Positions 48,863 to 60,900 of a stretch of DNA of 64,000 nt are shown in pieces. Position numbers and translations under genes: made by a program. Every line of letters starts with the position of its first letter. The stretch's first letter is position 1. The notes beneath the pieces are model-generated. The model was not told the origin of the DNA and did no database searches. It saw only the letters and a list, made by a program, of their open reading frames with translations. Origin of the DNA: Anarhynchus alexandrinus (taxonomy: Eukaryota > Chordata > Aves > Charadriiformes > Charadriidae); assembly GCA_008711295.1 (NCBI GenBank), contig VUYV01000154.1:1079726-1143725 (forward strand). The letters are read 5' to 3'.

Positions 48863-49276
48863 TAGGGCTATGAAGATGATCAAGGGACTGGAGCACCTCT
48901 CATGAGGAAAGGCTGACAGACCTGGGTCTCTTTAGCCTGGAGAAGAGAAGATTGAGAGGGGATCTCATCAACACTTATAAATATCTAAAGGCGGATGTCA
49001 AGAGGCCAAACTCTTTTCAGTGGTTCCCAGAGACAGGACAAGGGGCAACAGGCACAAGCTGGAACACAGGAAATTCCGCTTGAACATAAGGAAAAACTTC
49101 TTTACTTTGAGGGTGAGACAGCACTAGAACAGGCTGCCCAGAGAGGTTGTGTAGTCTCCTCTGGAGATATTCAAAACCTGCTGTAGGTGACCCTGGTCTG
49201 GCAGGGGGGTTGGACTAGATGATCTCTGAAGGTCCCCTCCAACCCCGACCATTCTCTGATTCTGTGATTCTGTGAA
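48863..49276 (+). mobile_element. CR1 LINE, 5'-truncated 3' end
   Basis: Begins GGCTATGAAGATGATCAAGG, continues CTTTAGCCTGGAGAAGAGAA and AACAGGCTGCCCAGAGAGGT, and ends CTGGCAGGGGGGTTGGACTA, then GATGATCTCTGAAGGTCCCC and a TCTGATTCTGTGATTCTGTGA tail. The tail type differs from the ATTCTATG-tailed neighbour on the minus strand, so the two are separate insertions of different subfamilies that lie 218 bases apart with their 5' ends facing. Frameshifts and a shortened C-terminal segment leave no full ORF2 end. Confidence 0.93.
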
Positions 49277-51690
49277 TAACTAAGCTGGGGCTGTCACCAA
49301 AAGGGACCATTCCTCTTCCTCTTCCTTAACTACAGCTGGTTTGCAGAGGTGATTCAATGCAAAACTTTCTTTTCAAGGTTAGTTTTGTTTAAAATCCACT
49401 CACTGACCTTGCTCACCCAATGCCAGGTCAGCAGTGGGAACACACCAGTTGGGTTGGCCATGGGGGGAAGAGACTGATTGTCCCCACTTGCAGCCTTCAG
49501 CATTTCTAGATAAATGGCAAATCACACCCTAAACAACATTGTTCCCACGGAATGCATGGTTTTGAACTTGTATGCAAGATGTGTATAGAAATGTAAGGAC
49601 AAATATAAGATTCAGATAAACATTCTTTGCCTTGCATCTTGAGAGTGATTAAATATTTTGTATTTATTTATTCTTATCCTAAAATATTAAGAAATGTATA
49701 CCGATCAAGCTTCACACTCCTGAAAAGAAATTCTCTCTAGTCTGGACTGTGGTAACTGACTGTTGCAAATAGCATAACATGCTGCTGTCCCGCTCTGGGT
49801 GTTACAGCTCCACTAAGTTTGAGGGATGAAAAACCCAATCTCTCTTTATACATGCTGGAGGGACAGAAGGGGAGTGATATATAATCAAATTGTGGTCAGG
49901 AAATTTCTCAAAAGCACATCACTACCAAAAATTGTAGCCACACTTTCAAAACATCGCCTTTCAAAACATGTTTGTTCAGTGCTTTGAAGTCATCTTTTGC
50001 TACTTGTACAGGATTTTATATCATTAATGATCTATCTTGTTCTTATATTACTTTTTATGGCTTCCATTCATTTCACATTGATTTTTTCCTGATTTATTAA
50101 GGACCCAGTCTCAGACCCTAGACATTCCGCAAATGTAAATTGCTGTACAGAAAATAAAAATGCCAAAATCAGGCTGTGCTTGCCAAGTCATAACTCAATA
50201 ATATCTACCATCTATGAAAATAAAATCCATAAATACTTCTTAATATCTACATTAGCTTCATCGAGCACAATCTGTAAATGCCGTAACCACTCCCTCCTCC
50301 GATGCATGAAGTTACTTAATCCAGATGCTGGAAGTATTTCTTTTACGAGCACTAGCATTAAAGTGCTGATCAAAGAGAATCTTCAAAGCTTCCACATGTC
50401 TAAGTATTTGCAGGATCCTGAGCGATCTGCATATAGTCTTGCCACCATATTTCAGACTGTTTACGTGCTAAACTTCATGTTGAATGTATAAACAATAGTG
50501 GATAGCACTGAGCGCGCTGTGCAAACACTGCAGTGTGGAGAGTGCTTTCCCTCCTGGGCTGCACGATACCAGGAAGACGCTGGGAAGCTCTTCATAAAAG
50601 CAGCAGGAATTATTAGACGACTGACTGATAGATTTAGGAAGATGGAAGAGAGTAAGAATGAATCTGACTAGTCTGACTAAATAGTGTCTCAGACATGAAT
50701 AAATTTGTCGAGCAAATCACTTTTAAGTCTTTGTCCCATATCAGCAGGCACATAACCAATTTTCATTACGGGTTGTAGGTCACCCACAGATAAAATTCAT
50801 GCTATGGTGTCTTTCTACCTTATGGATATGCAGGTAAATATATCATTTATCATGTGCTTCTTCCTATTCATTTGGAAGACAGTGGAATATTTTGCAGCAT
50901 ATTCCACTGGGATTTGTAGAAAACGTTGATATCCTGGTATGCAGTAGCCTCACATTGGTTCGAGAGTTTACTTTGCACAGCAAATATGAAGTATAATGTA
51001 CATGAATTATAATGCAACATGACTGTTTAATTCAAGAGACATCCAAGGATTTAGATAACTGCAGATATATACAATATGCATGAGGAATATAAGTATATCC
51101 ATATTTTGAGCAGGAGGACCTGACATCTACAGGGTTTTCAGTATTACAAGGAATAACACTAGGTTTCCTTAGCATGTCCTACAAGTATAAATCTGTCTTG
51201 ATATTCAAGATATCTTTTCAGTTTACTTTAAAATTAGGGCAGTTAATTAAGTTTAATAAATGAGCATCTTTATTTGTAGAAAACAAATTCACTGTGTATT
51301 TCAATGGATGCTAAACAGGAGGAAAACAAGTTGAAAAAGCATAGGGTAGCATTTAAGTAAAAGTTGATAGGAGCAAGGCACTCATTTCACATCCACCACA
51401 TCCTCACCCCTTCCACGTGGATTCAGCTTGGGAGGGAGTTGGGTGGCTCAGGGAAGGCATGCCCAACTCGGGAGATGCTCTCTGCACAGCAAGATCCTCT
51501 TCCAAATTTGACAGCAATCTTCATGGGAATTGAAGGCTACATATAATACCATTAACTTCCAGCAGGATGGCTTTGCAGGCGTGTCGGGGGGAAACAATAT
51601 GCAACCCATACGCAACCCATACACTGTTTCCCCCCTTTGCAGAAGGATCTTCTGTTTCGTCATGGTCCCCTCTTCCCTGAGGGATACTGA
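49277..51690. other. Unique non-coding stretch
   Basis: No gene is recognised. The 103-codon open frame at 50180-50491 has no known domain. GCAACCCATAC is duplicated head to tail at 51601-51622. GGTTCGAGA near 50958 is not part of a cloverleaf. Confidence 0.5.
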
Positions 51691-51895
51691 TAGAATCATA
51701 GTATAGTTTGGGTTGGAAGGGATATTTAAAGGTCATGTATAGCAACCTCCCTTCAATGAGGGGGGACATCTTCAACTAGATCAGGTTGTTCAGAGCCCCG
51801 TCCAACCTGGCCTTGAATGTTTCCAGGGATCGGGCATATACCACCTCTCTGGGCAACCTGTGCCAGTGTTTCACCATCCTCATTGTAGCTCATAT
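51691..51895 (-). mobile_element. CR1 LINE 3' fragment
   Basis: In + orientation: TAGAATCATAGTATAGTTTG, GGTTGGAAGGGATATTTAAA, GATCAGGTTGTTCAGAGCCC, CGTCCAACCTGGCCTTGAAT and CACCTCTCTGGGCAACCTGT. This is the reverse of the CR1 3' UTR and the final ORF2 codons, truncated after about 200 bases. Confidence 0.9.
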
Positions 51896-54800
51896 TGCAG
51901 CTGGAAAGAGAGAAATACAAGGAGGTTTTTCTCTGCATGCTGTAGGTGTGGATATATGCTCACACTCTCCCGCACACATCATGCTCCGCACTGCCCATTA
52001 GCAAAGTACCTACAGACTGTCAGGATGCTGACGCAGTCAACTTTCTTTTCATCTGAGTGTTGATTTCTGCAGTTCCTTTGACTGTGGTTCATCTGCTGAC
52101 AAAGTTTTCCTCCCATAAGAACCAGCAGACTCATCACTATTTCTTCCCTAGCTGGGAAAATAAAGCTGTCCTTGCTGCAGAACCGTGCTCCACCCGGAGC
52201 GGGGCCGAAGCTGAGACTGCAGAGAACATCTCACTTTAATGCACAAAGCCACAGCTCCAGGGTGAAACAGCCTCTCACTGCATGAGGAAGAGACATGCAA
52301 AGGTGCTATTTCTGTCCTGCTTGTGTAAGGAATTGAGGCATTTCATCTAAAAGGACTGTTTTCCTAGAAACGGGATTTAGGTGCACATTATGCACCAATT
52401 AATGCAAGACAAACAAATGAGGTCTCATCTGGTCTTTACTGAATTAAGCTACTGTTATTGTTGGAAATGGGGCAGTTGAATAGCTAGAACATTAGTCTGA
52501 TCTGTCAAGGACACCCCTGTTAGATCTAAATTTTAAGTGTTTTGTAGCATCTCAGAGAGCACAAGGGAAAAATCTGAAAAAAAAAAATCACTCAATTTGA
52601 AAACTGACATACTTCACTTGGAAATGCTGTAAAATAAAGCTTCTATTCAGAGGATTGAGGCAGGCCTAGGCCAGTCTCAAATGTTCGTAACTATTAAAAT
52701 ATTAATTATGTGTTTGCTTGTAGTTAATATAATTTATTTGTGTTAATTTACATCAAGATAACTTGGAAGTTAAAAGTCGTCCATACACAAGCATCAAATA
52801 CTCAGTAACGATTTAGGGAAAAAAATGTGTATATATATAAAAAATACACATGTACTTTTATATATATACACATAAATATATCTCAGAGATGCTATTTGCT
52901 GACTTTGATTAATGTTTTTGTGCCAAAGTTTTGAAATCAAAAGAGTACCCCACAATGATTTCTTTTCTCCTTTTAAGCATAGATATTGGATAATTTCTTG
53001 ATGCCTTTCAGGGTTTTTTGACAGCCAAGAAAGGAGTTCTACCATCTTAGGGGGATGAAAGATTAGATGGAAATGGGATATGCAGGTAAATTAGTGGAAG
53101 TCTATTGCTACTGTGAGAGTCCTATTGCAGTCAGACACAGGTTAGAGCAGCAGAGAAACTGCTCCAATTAACACCAGAGGATGAAGAGGCCAAAGGACTT
53201 GGCAAGTGAAAAGCTATTTTTGTGTCCTTCTTTGGAGCTACAAACTGCTGGAAAGCAAGCAGATGCTTTGCATCAAATGATCTTTACAGATATTTAAATA
53301 AAAATTTCTTTGTAAGACCTTGCAATTTTATACATGCCCCCAGCCGCAGGCAGGACCAGGCACTGAATCTAGTCCTGATGCTGAAACGTCAGCTGGATGC
53401 TGAAACTCCTTTTGGAGCTTCAAGTGACCACTGGAAGAATTCCATATGCAAATGCAAAACTCAGTCCTGCAATAGAAGGACTCAATCAGACATCCTCATC
53501 TTGTATTTTACTTCTTCACACCGGCCAGGAGTGGGTAAGGGATAAAAAGTAATAATATCAAATACTCACACATTAACATCTTTTTTCAATTACTTCATTT
53601 TTTCTTAGTAGCCTCTTATCTAAATATGATCTGGTCTCAAATGAATTCAGCTGGAAAAACACGGTAAATCAAAGCTCAAATCAATCTGGCTGCAGATTTC
53701 CAGTTAAAAGCATTCAGAATGGATGATTGGAACTTACCATTATGCAAGAATTTGGCTAAAATCTCAAGGAAAATGTTCTATTTGTTTAGTTACCTTTTTT
53801 AATGAAAACATGCTTTGTCTGAAATGTTTCATGGAGGCTGAGCATCTTTAAAAAATTCCAACCAATACACATTTTGCTGACAGTGCAACTTATATGCCAC
53901 AAAGCCTGTGGATGGAAGTTATCTGTACACATATTAGCCTTTAGTATTCCCATTATACACCACATGAAAAATTGGCAAAGTTCTTGGAACTGGAAGAATC
54001 TTTGAACTGGAATTATAGTTCTATCACAGAAAAATTTTGAACAGTGAAAGGTGGTACTGATTTATTGCTAGTGTCCTGCCAATGTTTCTACAGGGTTTCT
54101 ACACAAACGTGCACACGCATACATGGAATAACTCATAACTGAGATAGACCTACGATACAAATACACCACTTGCCAAGCAAATGAAATCCATGCACTTCAA
54201 CTACGACTATTTTGCATGTCAGTAAAACATGTTGCTTAATTCACTTACGCACTTTGAAAAGAAGGTAGGAAGTGAAATCCTTCTTTGTGGTGTGGCTATT
54301 CCAAAGGCAAAAAAAATTTGCTCTTCAGAAGTATTTTTCAGAACCCCAAGGATAAGTCTTCTCTGGCAAAGAGTTAGCTGTAGACAAAGAGGGGGTGGAC
54401 TCCATCAGAGACAGAAAAAATCACACCTACTCTTGAGGTGGAGGAGGATTTCTTAAACTGGGGCTCCCGAGAGCCCCCTCTAGCACTCCATCATATGAAC
54501 GCTTTGAAGATCTGTGATGGAGACTTGGAGCCATATTCTTCAAAGGGTAATGAATAGATATACTGTTTAGACAACTTCAGCAAATAAACAGTAAGCCCGT
54601 TAAATATTTTTTCTATGTATTGTGAAAGAGTTTAAACAAGGGATTCCAATGACTGGCAACAGGGTTTGTGACTTTGACATCTAGCACTTGAAGAAGAGGA
54701 ATGATATTATCTCCTGCAGATAAGAATCAGTGACCATAATATTCTGGGAAAAGTTGAGTGTTCAGAACACCCGATGAAAAAAGGGTTGTACCACAGGAGG

Positions 54801-56304
54801 CCTTCAGCTGTTTAATTTAAATGTGAACAGTTAAGGATATAGCTGCCTTTGTGCTTGACAAAATATAAATCTGTGAAGAGATTCAGTATATTTACACTTG
54901 TAAGATTACTATGGGGAGTTGTTAAAGCCAAAGGTGAGCAGAAACATATCAGTTGACCAAAACAAAGACTGCCTCTTCCCGCATGCCTTGCCTTACTTAT
55001 GTCTCCACTTCCTCATGGCTACAAAAAGTAACTGATCATTCACAGAAGTGCCCACACTCTTTTAGAGTTGGATGCTGGACTTTTTTCCCCCAATCTGTTT
55101 TCTCCAAGCCTGAACCAACAGATCACATGTTTGTGTGAAAAACAACTCAGTCTCTAGATCCGTTTGCTTCTCTATTCAGATTGCAAATCGTGATATTTTT
55201 GAAATGGAGAAAACTGTCTGCTAAAACTCACATTGAGTGCATTCAACTTATTCTACACAGAACTCATTGACAGGTTTCAGGTGGAAATGCATCCTGTTCA
55301 TTATCAAGCCAAGTTTTTAATCGGTTGTCTCAGGGTAAAAGGCTTTGCTACGGCAAATGTTAATCTGTCTCCCACTGCAGTGTTTGGTCTGCTGTACAAA
55401 TCAGGGATTTTCCAAGAGACTTTCGTGCACCACAGACGGATTACAGTGCTTGACACAATGCCTTCAAAAAATGGCGTGCTTTCAGGCTCTTAAAATAACA
55501 TGCTTTCATAGTTTCCTTGCTCTTCTAGCTGAAACAAGGAGAAAGGACTTTTCATTTGTCTTATATGAGCAGCAGGATCCAGCTTGTGAGATTAGGTGGG
55601 AGACTTGCTAGAGCACCAGTTAAACAGAGTCCTGCAGAAGAATGCCCACAAATCCCAAAGCATTGTTAAATGGTACCCTTTAACATTCAAAATGAAGAAA
55701 TTCAAGCAATTTGCCCACCGTGATCCCATAGTGTTGGTTTTCTGCATCACTGTAGAGTGTTATCCATTAAATCACAGTGTCATCCGTTAAATCCATCATC
55801 ATATTTGATAATGAATAAAAACTCATCTTTCTCATGCTTAACTTTGACCTTTCAGATACATCCGAATAATTAAACCATCAGTTTTTACCAGGTAGAAAGT
55901 TATATTTTAGCACCCAATTAATAAAGAATTATTGGTTCTATGTTAATGGGACAGTATCTATGCTAATATAAAGAAGCCAATGTGAGTTCAGCCTTTTGTA
56001 TGGCGGGGTTCGAGAAAAACGCCGAGAGTGCTGATAAATAAGAGCAATGCCACTGAAAAGCTACAAGCATTACCGAGGTAAACATGTTGCTAATACTGCA
56101 ACATCCCATGCTGCAGGGAAAGACTTAACCCTGCTTATTGGGGGCTAATATTTAAAACATACAGAAAAGGGGATATATGGAAACAGTTTTCTCTTTCATG
56201 TAAGTCTTTTTATTCTTCTTTCTGGAATTAAGTAAACTGAGAGAAAAATGTTCTGCTCTCAAAGGCTTCACTTTTACTAAGAAAAAGAGAGATTCTTTAC
56301 CCAA
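51896..56304. other. Unique non-coding region
   Basis: No gene is recognised. Open frames of up to 107 codons (53222-53545) show no known domain. The region contains an AT-rich perfect inverted repeat (52826-52872), a CpG-containing patch near 52180-52215 and another near 56005-56075. GGTTCGAGAAAAACG in the latter is not a tRNA. Confidence 0.5.
52826..52872. repeat. Perfect 17 bp inverted repeat, AT-rich hairpin
   Basis: TGTGTATATATATAAAA (52826-52842) and its exact reverse complement (52856-52872) flank a 13-base loop that itself contains ACATGT. The arms are mostly TA steps, so the structure is easily melted and could extrude as a cruciform. It may simply be a microsatellite that grew symmetrically. 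Confidence 0.92.
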
Positions 56305-56612
56305 ATCATAGAATCATAGAATCCTTATGGCTGGAAAAGACCTTTAAGATCATCAAGTCCAACCATTATCTAACTCTACTAGGCCCACTTCTAAACCATG
56401 TCCCTGAGCACCATATCTAGATGGCTTTTAAATGCATCCAAGGATGGTGATTCAACCACTTCCCTGGGCAGCCTGTTCCAGTCTTAGACAACCCTTTCAG
56501 CGTAGAAGTTTTTCCTGATGTCTAAACCTAAACCTCCCCTGGCGCACTTGATCGCGATTTCCTCTTGTCCTATTGGTTGTAACTTGTGAGAAGAGACCAA
56601 CACCCACCTCTC
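56305..56612 (-). mobile_element. Outer CR1 of a nested pair, 3' part
   Basis: In + orientation it starts ATCATAGAATCATAGAATCC, continues GACCTTTAAGATCATCAAGT and CTTCCCTGGGCAGCCTGTTC, and breaks off at CCAACACCCACCTCTC. The same element at 47.7 kb continues after that point with TACAACCTCC and then AGGTAGTTGTAGAGAG. Here the continuation is found 764 bases later, at about 57376, because a second CR1 has inserted. Confidence 0.92.
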
Positions 56613-57375
56613 ACGGAATCATGGAATCACGGAATTTTCAGAGTTGAAGGGACCTCTAGAGATCATCTAGTCCAACTCCCCGGCCAAAGCAGGATGGCCT
56701 AGAGCACATTACTCAGGACTGCATCCAGGCGGGTCTTGAAAATCTCCAGAGAAGGGAACTCCACCACCTCCCTGGGCAGCCTGTTCCAGTGCTCTGTCAC
56801 CCGAACTGTAAAGAAGTTTTTCCGTGTATTGGAACGGAACTTCCTATGTTCCAACTTGTGCCTATTGCCCCTCGTCCTGTCACTGGGAACCACTGAAAAG
56901 AGTCTGGCTCCATCCTCCTTCAACCCACCCTTTAGATACTTGTATGCCATAATAAGGTCTCCCCTCAGCCTTCTCTTCTCCAGGCTCTCTCAGCCTTCCT
57001 CATAAGGGAGTGCTCCAGTCCTTCAGTCATCTTAGTTGCCCTGTGCTGGATTCTCTCCAGCAGTTCCCTGTCCCTCTTGAACTGGGGAGCCCAAAACTGG
57101 ACACAGTATTCCAGGTGTGGCCTCACCAGTGCAGAGTAGAGGGGGAGAATGACCTCCCTCGACCTACTGGCCACACTCTTCCCCATGCAGCCCAGGATTC
57201 CATTGGCCTTTTTGGCGACAAGGGCACATTGCTGGGTCATGGATAATTTACTATCTACCAGGACCCCCAAATCCTTCTCCTCAGAACTACTTCCCAGCAG
57301 GTCCACCCCTAACCTATACTGGTGCCTAGTATTCTTCCTCCCCAGATGCAGGACCTTGCACTTGCTCTTGTTCAG
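56613..57375 (-). mobile_element. Inner CR1, inserted into an older CR1
   Basis: A second 3' tail (CACGGAATCATGGAATCACG) appears in the middle of the older copy, followed by a complete 3' terminus (AGAGTTGAAGGGACCTCTAG). The ORF2 C-terminus follows (minus frame 56950-56699: [11 protein letters not shown] and [10 protein letters not shown]), then the post-RT region to about GCACTTGCTCTTGTTCAGC. It is 5'-truncated at about 763 bp, shares the outer element's orientation and belongs to a different subfamily. It lacks a clear target-site duplication; instead about 17 target bases seem lost by comparison with the 47.7 kb copy. Confidence 0.92.
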
Positions 57376-57441
57376 CAAGTAGTTGTAGAGAATAATAAGG
57401 TCTCCCCTCAGCCTCCTTTTCTTCAGACTAAACAACCCCAA
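56965..57441 (-). pseudogene. Chimeric open frame across a CR1-CR1 junction (158 codons)
   Basis: The first 22 codons ([20 protein letters not shown]...) come from the outer CR1. From about residue 24 ([12 protein letters not shown], then [14 protein letters not shown] and [15 protein letters not shown]) the frame is inner CR1. In a normal ORF2 the LFSL...LRGDLI block follows the KCKVLHLG block, so the order is inverted by the insertion and is not a natural protein. It keeps no reverse-transcriptase or endonuclease motif. There is no sign of expression. Confidence 0.88.
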
Positions 57442-57971
57442 GTCCCTCAGCTGCTCCTTATAAGATTTATTCTCAAGACCAGCTTTGTCGCCCTTCTCTG
57501 GACCCTCTCCAGCACCTTGATGTCCTTCTTACACTGAACACAGTACTCAAGGTGGGGCCTCACCAGTGCCGAGTACAGGGGGATGATCACTTCTCTAGTC
57601 CTGCTCACCACACTATTCCTGATGCAGGCCAGGATGCTGTTGGCCTTCTTGGCCACCTGGGCACACTGCTGGCTCATATTCAGCCAGCTGTTGACCAACA
57701 CCCCAAGGTCCTTTTCCCCCAGGCAGCTTTCCAGTCACTCCTCCCCAAGCCTGTAGCACTGCATGGGGTTGTTGTGACCCAAGTGCAGGACCCGTCACTT
57801 GGCCTTGTTGAACTTCATACTATTGGCCTCAACCCATCGATCCAGCCTGCCCAGATCCCTCTGTAGAGCCTTCCTGCCCTCGAGCAGATCAACACTCCCA
57901 CCTAACCCAAACAAACTTACTGAGGGTGCTCTCAATCTTCTCATTGAGATCATTAATAAAGATATTAAACA
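57376..57971 (-). mobile_element. Outer CR1 of the nested pair, 5' part
   Basis: Resumes at AGTAGTTGTAGAGAATAATA and runs through TGTCCTTCTTACACTGAACA, GATGATCACTTCTCTAGTCC and ACTGCATGGGGTTGTTGTGA to GATCATTAATAAAGATATTA. Compared with the 47.7 kb copy it lacks 15 bases at about 57535, between two ACTG direct repeats, an in-frame slippage-type loss. It is truncated at nearly the same consensus point as that copy. Plus-strand open frames over it (57552-57866) are antisense shadows. Confidence 0.92.
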
Positions 57972-57993
57972 GGATTAATAAAGATATTAAACA
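57952..57993. repeat. 20 bp duplication, period 22, at CR1 end
   Basis: ATTAATAAAGATATTAAACA occurs at 57952-57971 and again at 57974-57993, separated by GG. The first copy is CR1 sequence, so the second is a local duplication or a microhomology product at the truncation point. Confidence 0.9.
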
Positions 57994-60900
57994 TCTGCTA
58001 TCATGTGGCAACTAATCTGAAATGAATTTATAAAGACAAAGGCTGTTCATCCATCTCCATGCAAGTTAGCAGACTGACATGTTCAGTGTGAAAATCGCTG
58101 GCTACCTTGTCTCCTCTTCTGCTTTTTGCTTTGTTTTAGCAAACATAAAGTAAAAACACTTTTTCTCCCCTAATATTAACATAATGAAAGTCACTTCATT
58201 GTGGAGAAATATTTTATTACCTTCATTCTGAACTGACAAACCACTTCTTTTCAGAGGAAGTGTGAAATGTGTGATTTATTCTAGAATTTGTAGATTGCTC
58301 TTCACAGAAACAGCTATAGCATATATACAGTTGGCACTCTGTCCCCAAGAGAGAAAAAAAAACAAACCACATTTCTTTAGAAATCTTCTATTTAATAAAA
58401 AAAAAAAAAAAAGACAAACAGGCAGAAAGACAGAAAGACAGTGAATGAAAATAATAGAGAAAGAAAAGAAAAGAAAGCTTCACCTGGCAATGATCTGACG
58501 TATTTGAAAATTCATTAGCAAGAATAAAGTTTCAAAACCTGTATCTGGAGAAATATTCTCCCCTGTATATGTGCTATTAGTCCATTCAAATACAATGTGA
58601 AAAGTCCTGAAAATCTTAGAAGAAAACTTAGGATGCTACTCCAGATGGTGAACAGTCATGTCTATTCCACTTAATAACAACCCACTTAAAGTGAAAAATA
58701 TAGCCCACAGCAAAAGCTTTCATAAATATATAAAGATATTTTCCCCTATAAAGTTTATTCCAAAATTGATCCTTACAAAATCCCTTGATGGAAATTTGTG
58801 TGTAGAAAATCAACAGAGATATTTTTTTGTTGTAATTTTTTTGTACCTGTGACAGAGTGAGAGGGACGGTCAAGAGAGGAATAGGACTCTCAGTCATCCG
58901 TTATTGACACTTGACCTGTGGATAAAAGTGATCTGCGGAGGTCAAGCATGTTCACAACATGGAGATAACATCTCTGTTGACGAGTCTCCTGACTCAGACC
59001 TCTTCTCAGACCACTACACTGCAATAATTGTTTTCTCTAGCTATTTTTAATGTGCATTCCCTTTTCAAAATCAAAACAAGATTTAACTTCTTGTTTATTA
59101 TTATTCCCTTTCTTTGCATTCTTCAGAAGAGATCTGTGCCTATTTTAGTAAATTGCATTATAGGCTTTAGTGGGTTTTACAGTGATTTGTAAAGTATTTG
59201 TAAAATGTCGTTGCAAAAACTGAGCCGAGGTTCCAGTGTAAAGTTTCAGACTAATCCTGAAATCACTAAACTCTGTTTTACTGGATCAAATTATAGTCAG
59301 TTTTTAAACACTTTGGGGAAAGGCCCTACACTAGTACAGATGGCAAAGCATTCAACTGGCTCTGGAGTCTATAAAAATAATTCCTTTTTATTACTCAGCT
59401 GTTTCACAAGTAATATGAAAATAGGTCTGTTTCTTGATTATTATATTAAGGATAATTGGGAGAAAGTAATAGAGCATCTTCTCATTATTGTCTATGAATT
59501 GATGTTCCTCCATTATATCCTTTTTATGTGAATGTCCTGTATTTTTTTTCTTTTTTTTTAAGGGAGCAATTTTGCCTTCCAAGTGTCTTTTTCAAAGGAA
59601 ATTAACACATATCATGCTTTTAGACAAAGTACTGTAGCGTAATTCATCTCTGCACTGTCCTTTCCGAGCAACCCAAAGTAGGAAATATATGCAGCCAAAG
59701 TGTAAAGCTAAACAGCTAGCAGGTTTCTATATTTACAAGAATCAAAGCAGTTAAATGACTCAGCTGCCTCCTAATGTGGGTTATATTTGAATTTGGGGAG
59801 GGTGGAGGGAAGAATGGGACATTATTGCTTTAACAAGGTTTACTGCTAAACTGAACATATGTTGCTCATAATGTCACTTTCTAAATCAATGAAATTATCA
59901 TTATAGAACATGTCGACAAATTAGACATGTAAAGTGCAGGCTGTATGTGGGAGAGATGTAATTTGGCTCTATAAAAAGAAATTAAACAATAAAATATCAA
60001 TGACAGATGTAGTTAGCTAAAGGTTTTGAGGTTTAAATACCAATTTGTGAAAAAAAATTATGCAGACCCAATCAGGGTACGAGATAAAAATACCAGCCTT
60101 CATGCAACAAGATGATTAAGTATTTGGACCAGATGTTCGGAGACCTTAGCTGTGCCCTTTATTTAACTGGCAAGCATGCTGGCAAGTCCTTAAATTTGTA
60201 AAATCCAAGTAACGAAGGTTAGCTCAGATGGAAGTAATAAAACAATCAAATATCAAGAGTCATTCATGTCTGTGCACAATAGATCGTGCTACAGTTCTGA
60301 ACTCCACATTTTAATATACCAGCATAGGTTTTAAAGGAATAGGTTTTTTGTATTATTTTTTAAGAAACTTGCTGAAGTCCTTTTTTCTGTTCCAACTTTC
60401 ACTTCTCAAAGCAAATGTAGGAATTGAATGCATTTGATATGTTTTAGATCCTTTTCCACAGGTTTGCAGATTTTATAGCTCTCGAGTCTCAGCTAAAACT
60501 CTGTGTCATAATTCCTGGGTTATAGCTTTGTCTTGCAGCTGCTGTATGGTTGTGGGCAAGGTGTTTAAGACTAAACAATAAAACGTCTGTACATTCAAAG
60601 AAGAATGTCTTGCAGGTTAAGAGATAACTTCTGCTTCAGAGTCTTCCATCGGCTTTGCAGGGTGATCCATCTCTTTGTGCCTCGTCTTTTCCTATTCACT
60701 AACAGTAGGGTGACATAATCTCATCCTTTAGCTCATTTTCTCTCTTGGGCATAGTCTCATTCCTAACCACATCAGAGCTGCTGTGCCCAACCGCGTTGTG
60801 GCAGACCAACGTTGTGATCTGCAGTCACGTATCTTGGGGTCCTGGGTGGGCCATGCTACAGCTCCTCTCTGACCCAGGCACCAAACTCTCCTTCCTATGG

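Noticed and set aside
50955..50970. GGTTCGAGA, tRNA T-loop-like (also near 56005)
   Set aside because: No acceptor stem, anticodon arm or A-box at the right spacing.
57552..57866. 104-codon plus-strand open frame, very similar to the one at 48214-48528
   Set aside because: The similarity looks like a gene family, but both are antisense to the same part of two sister CR1 copies.
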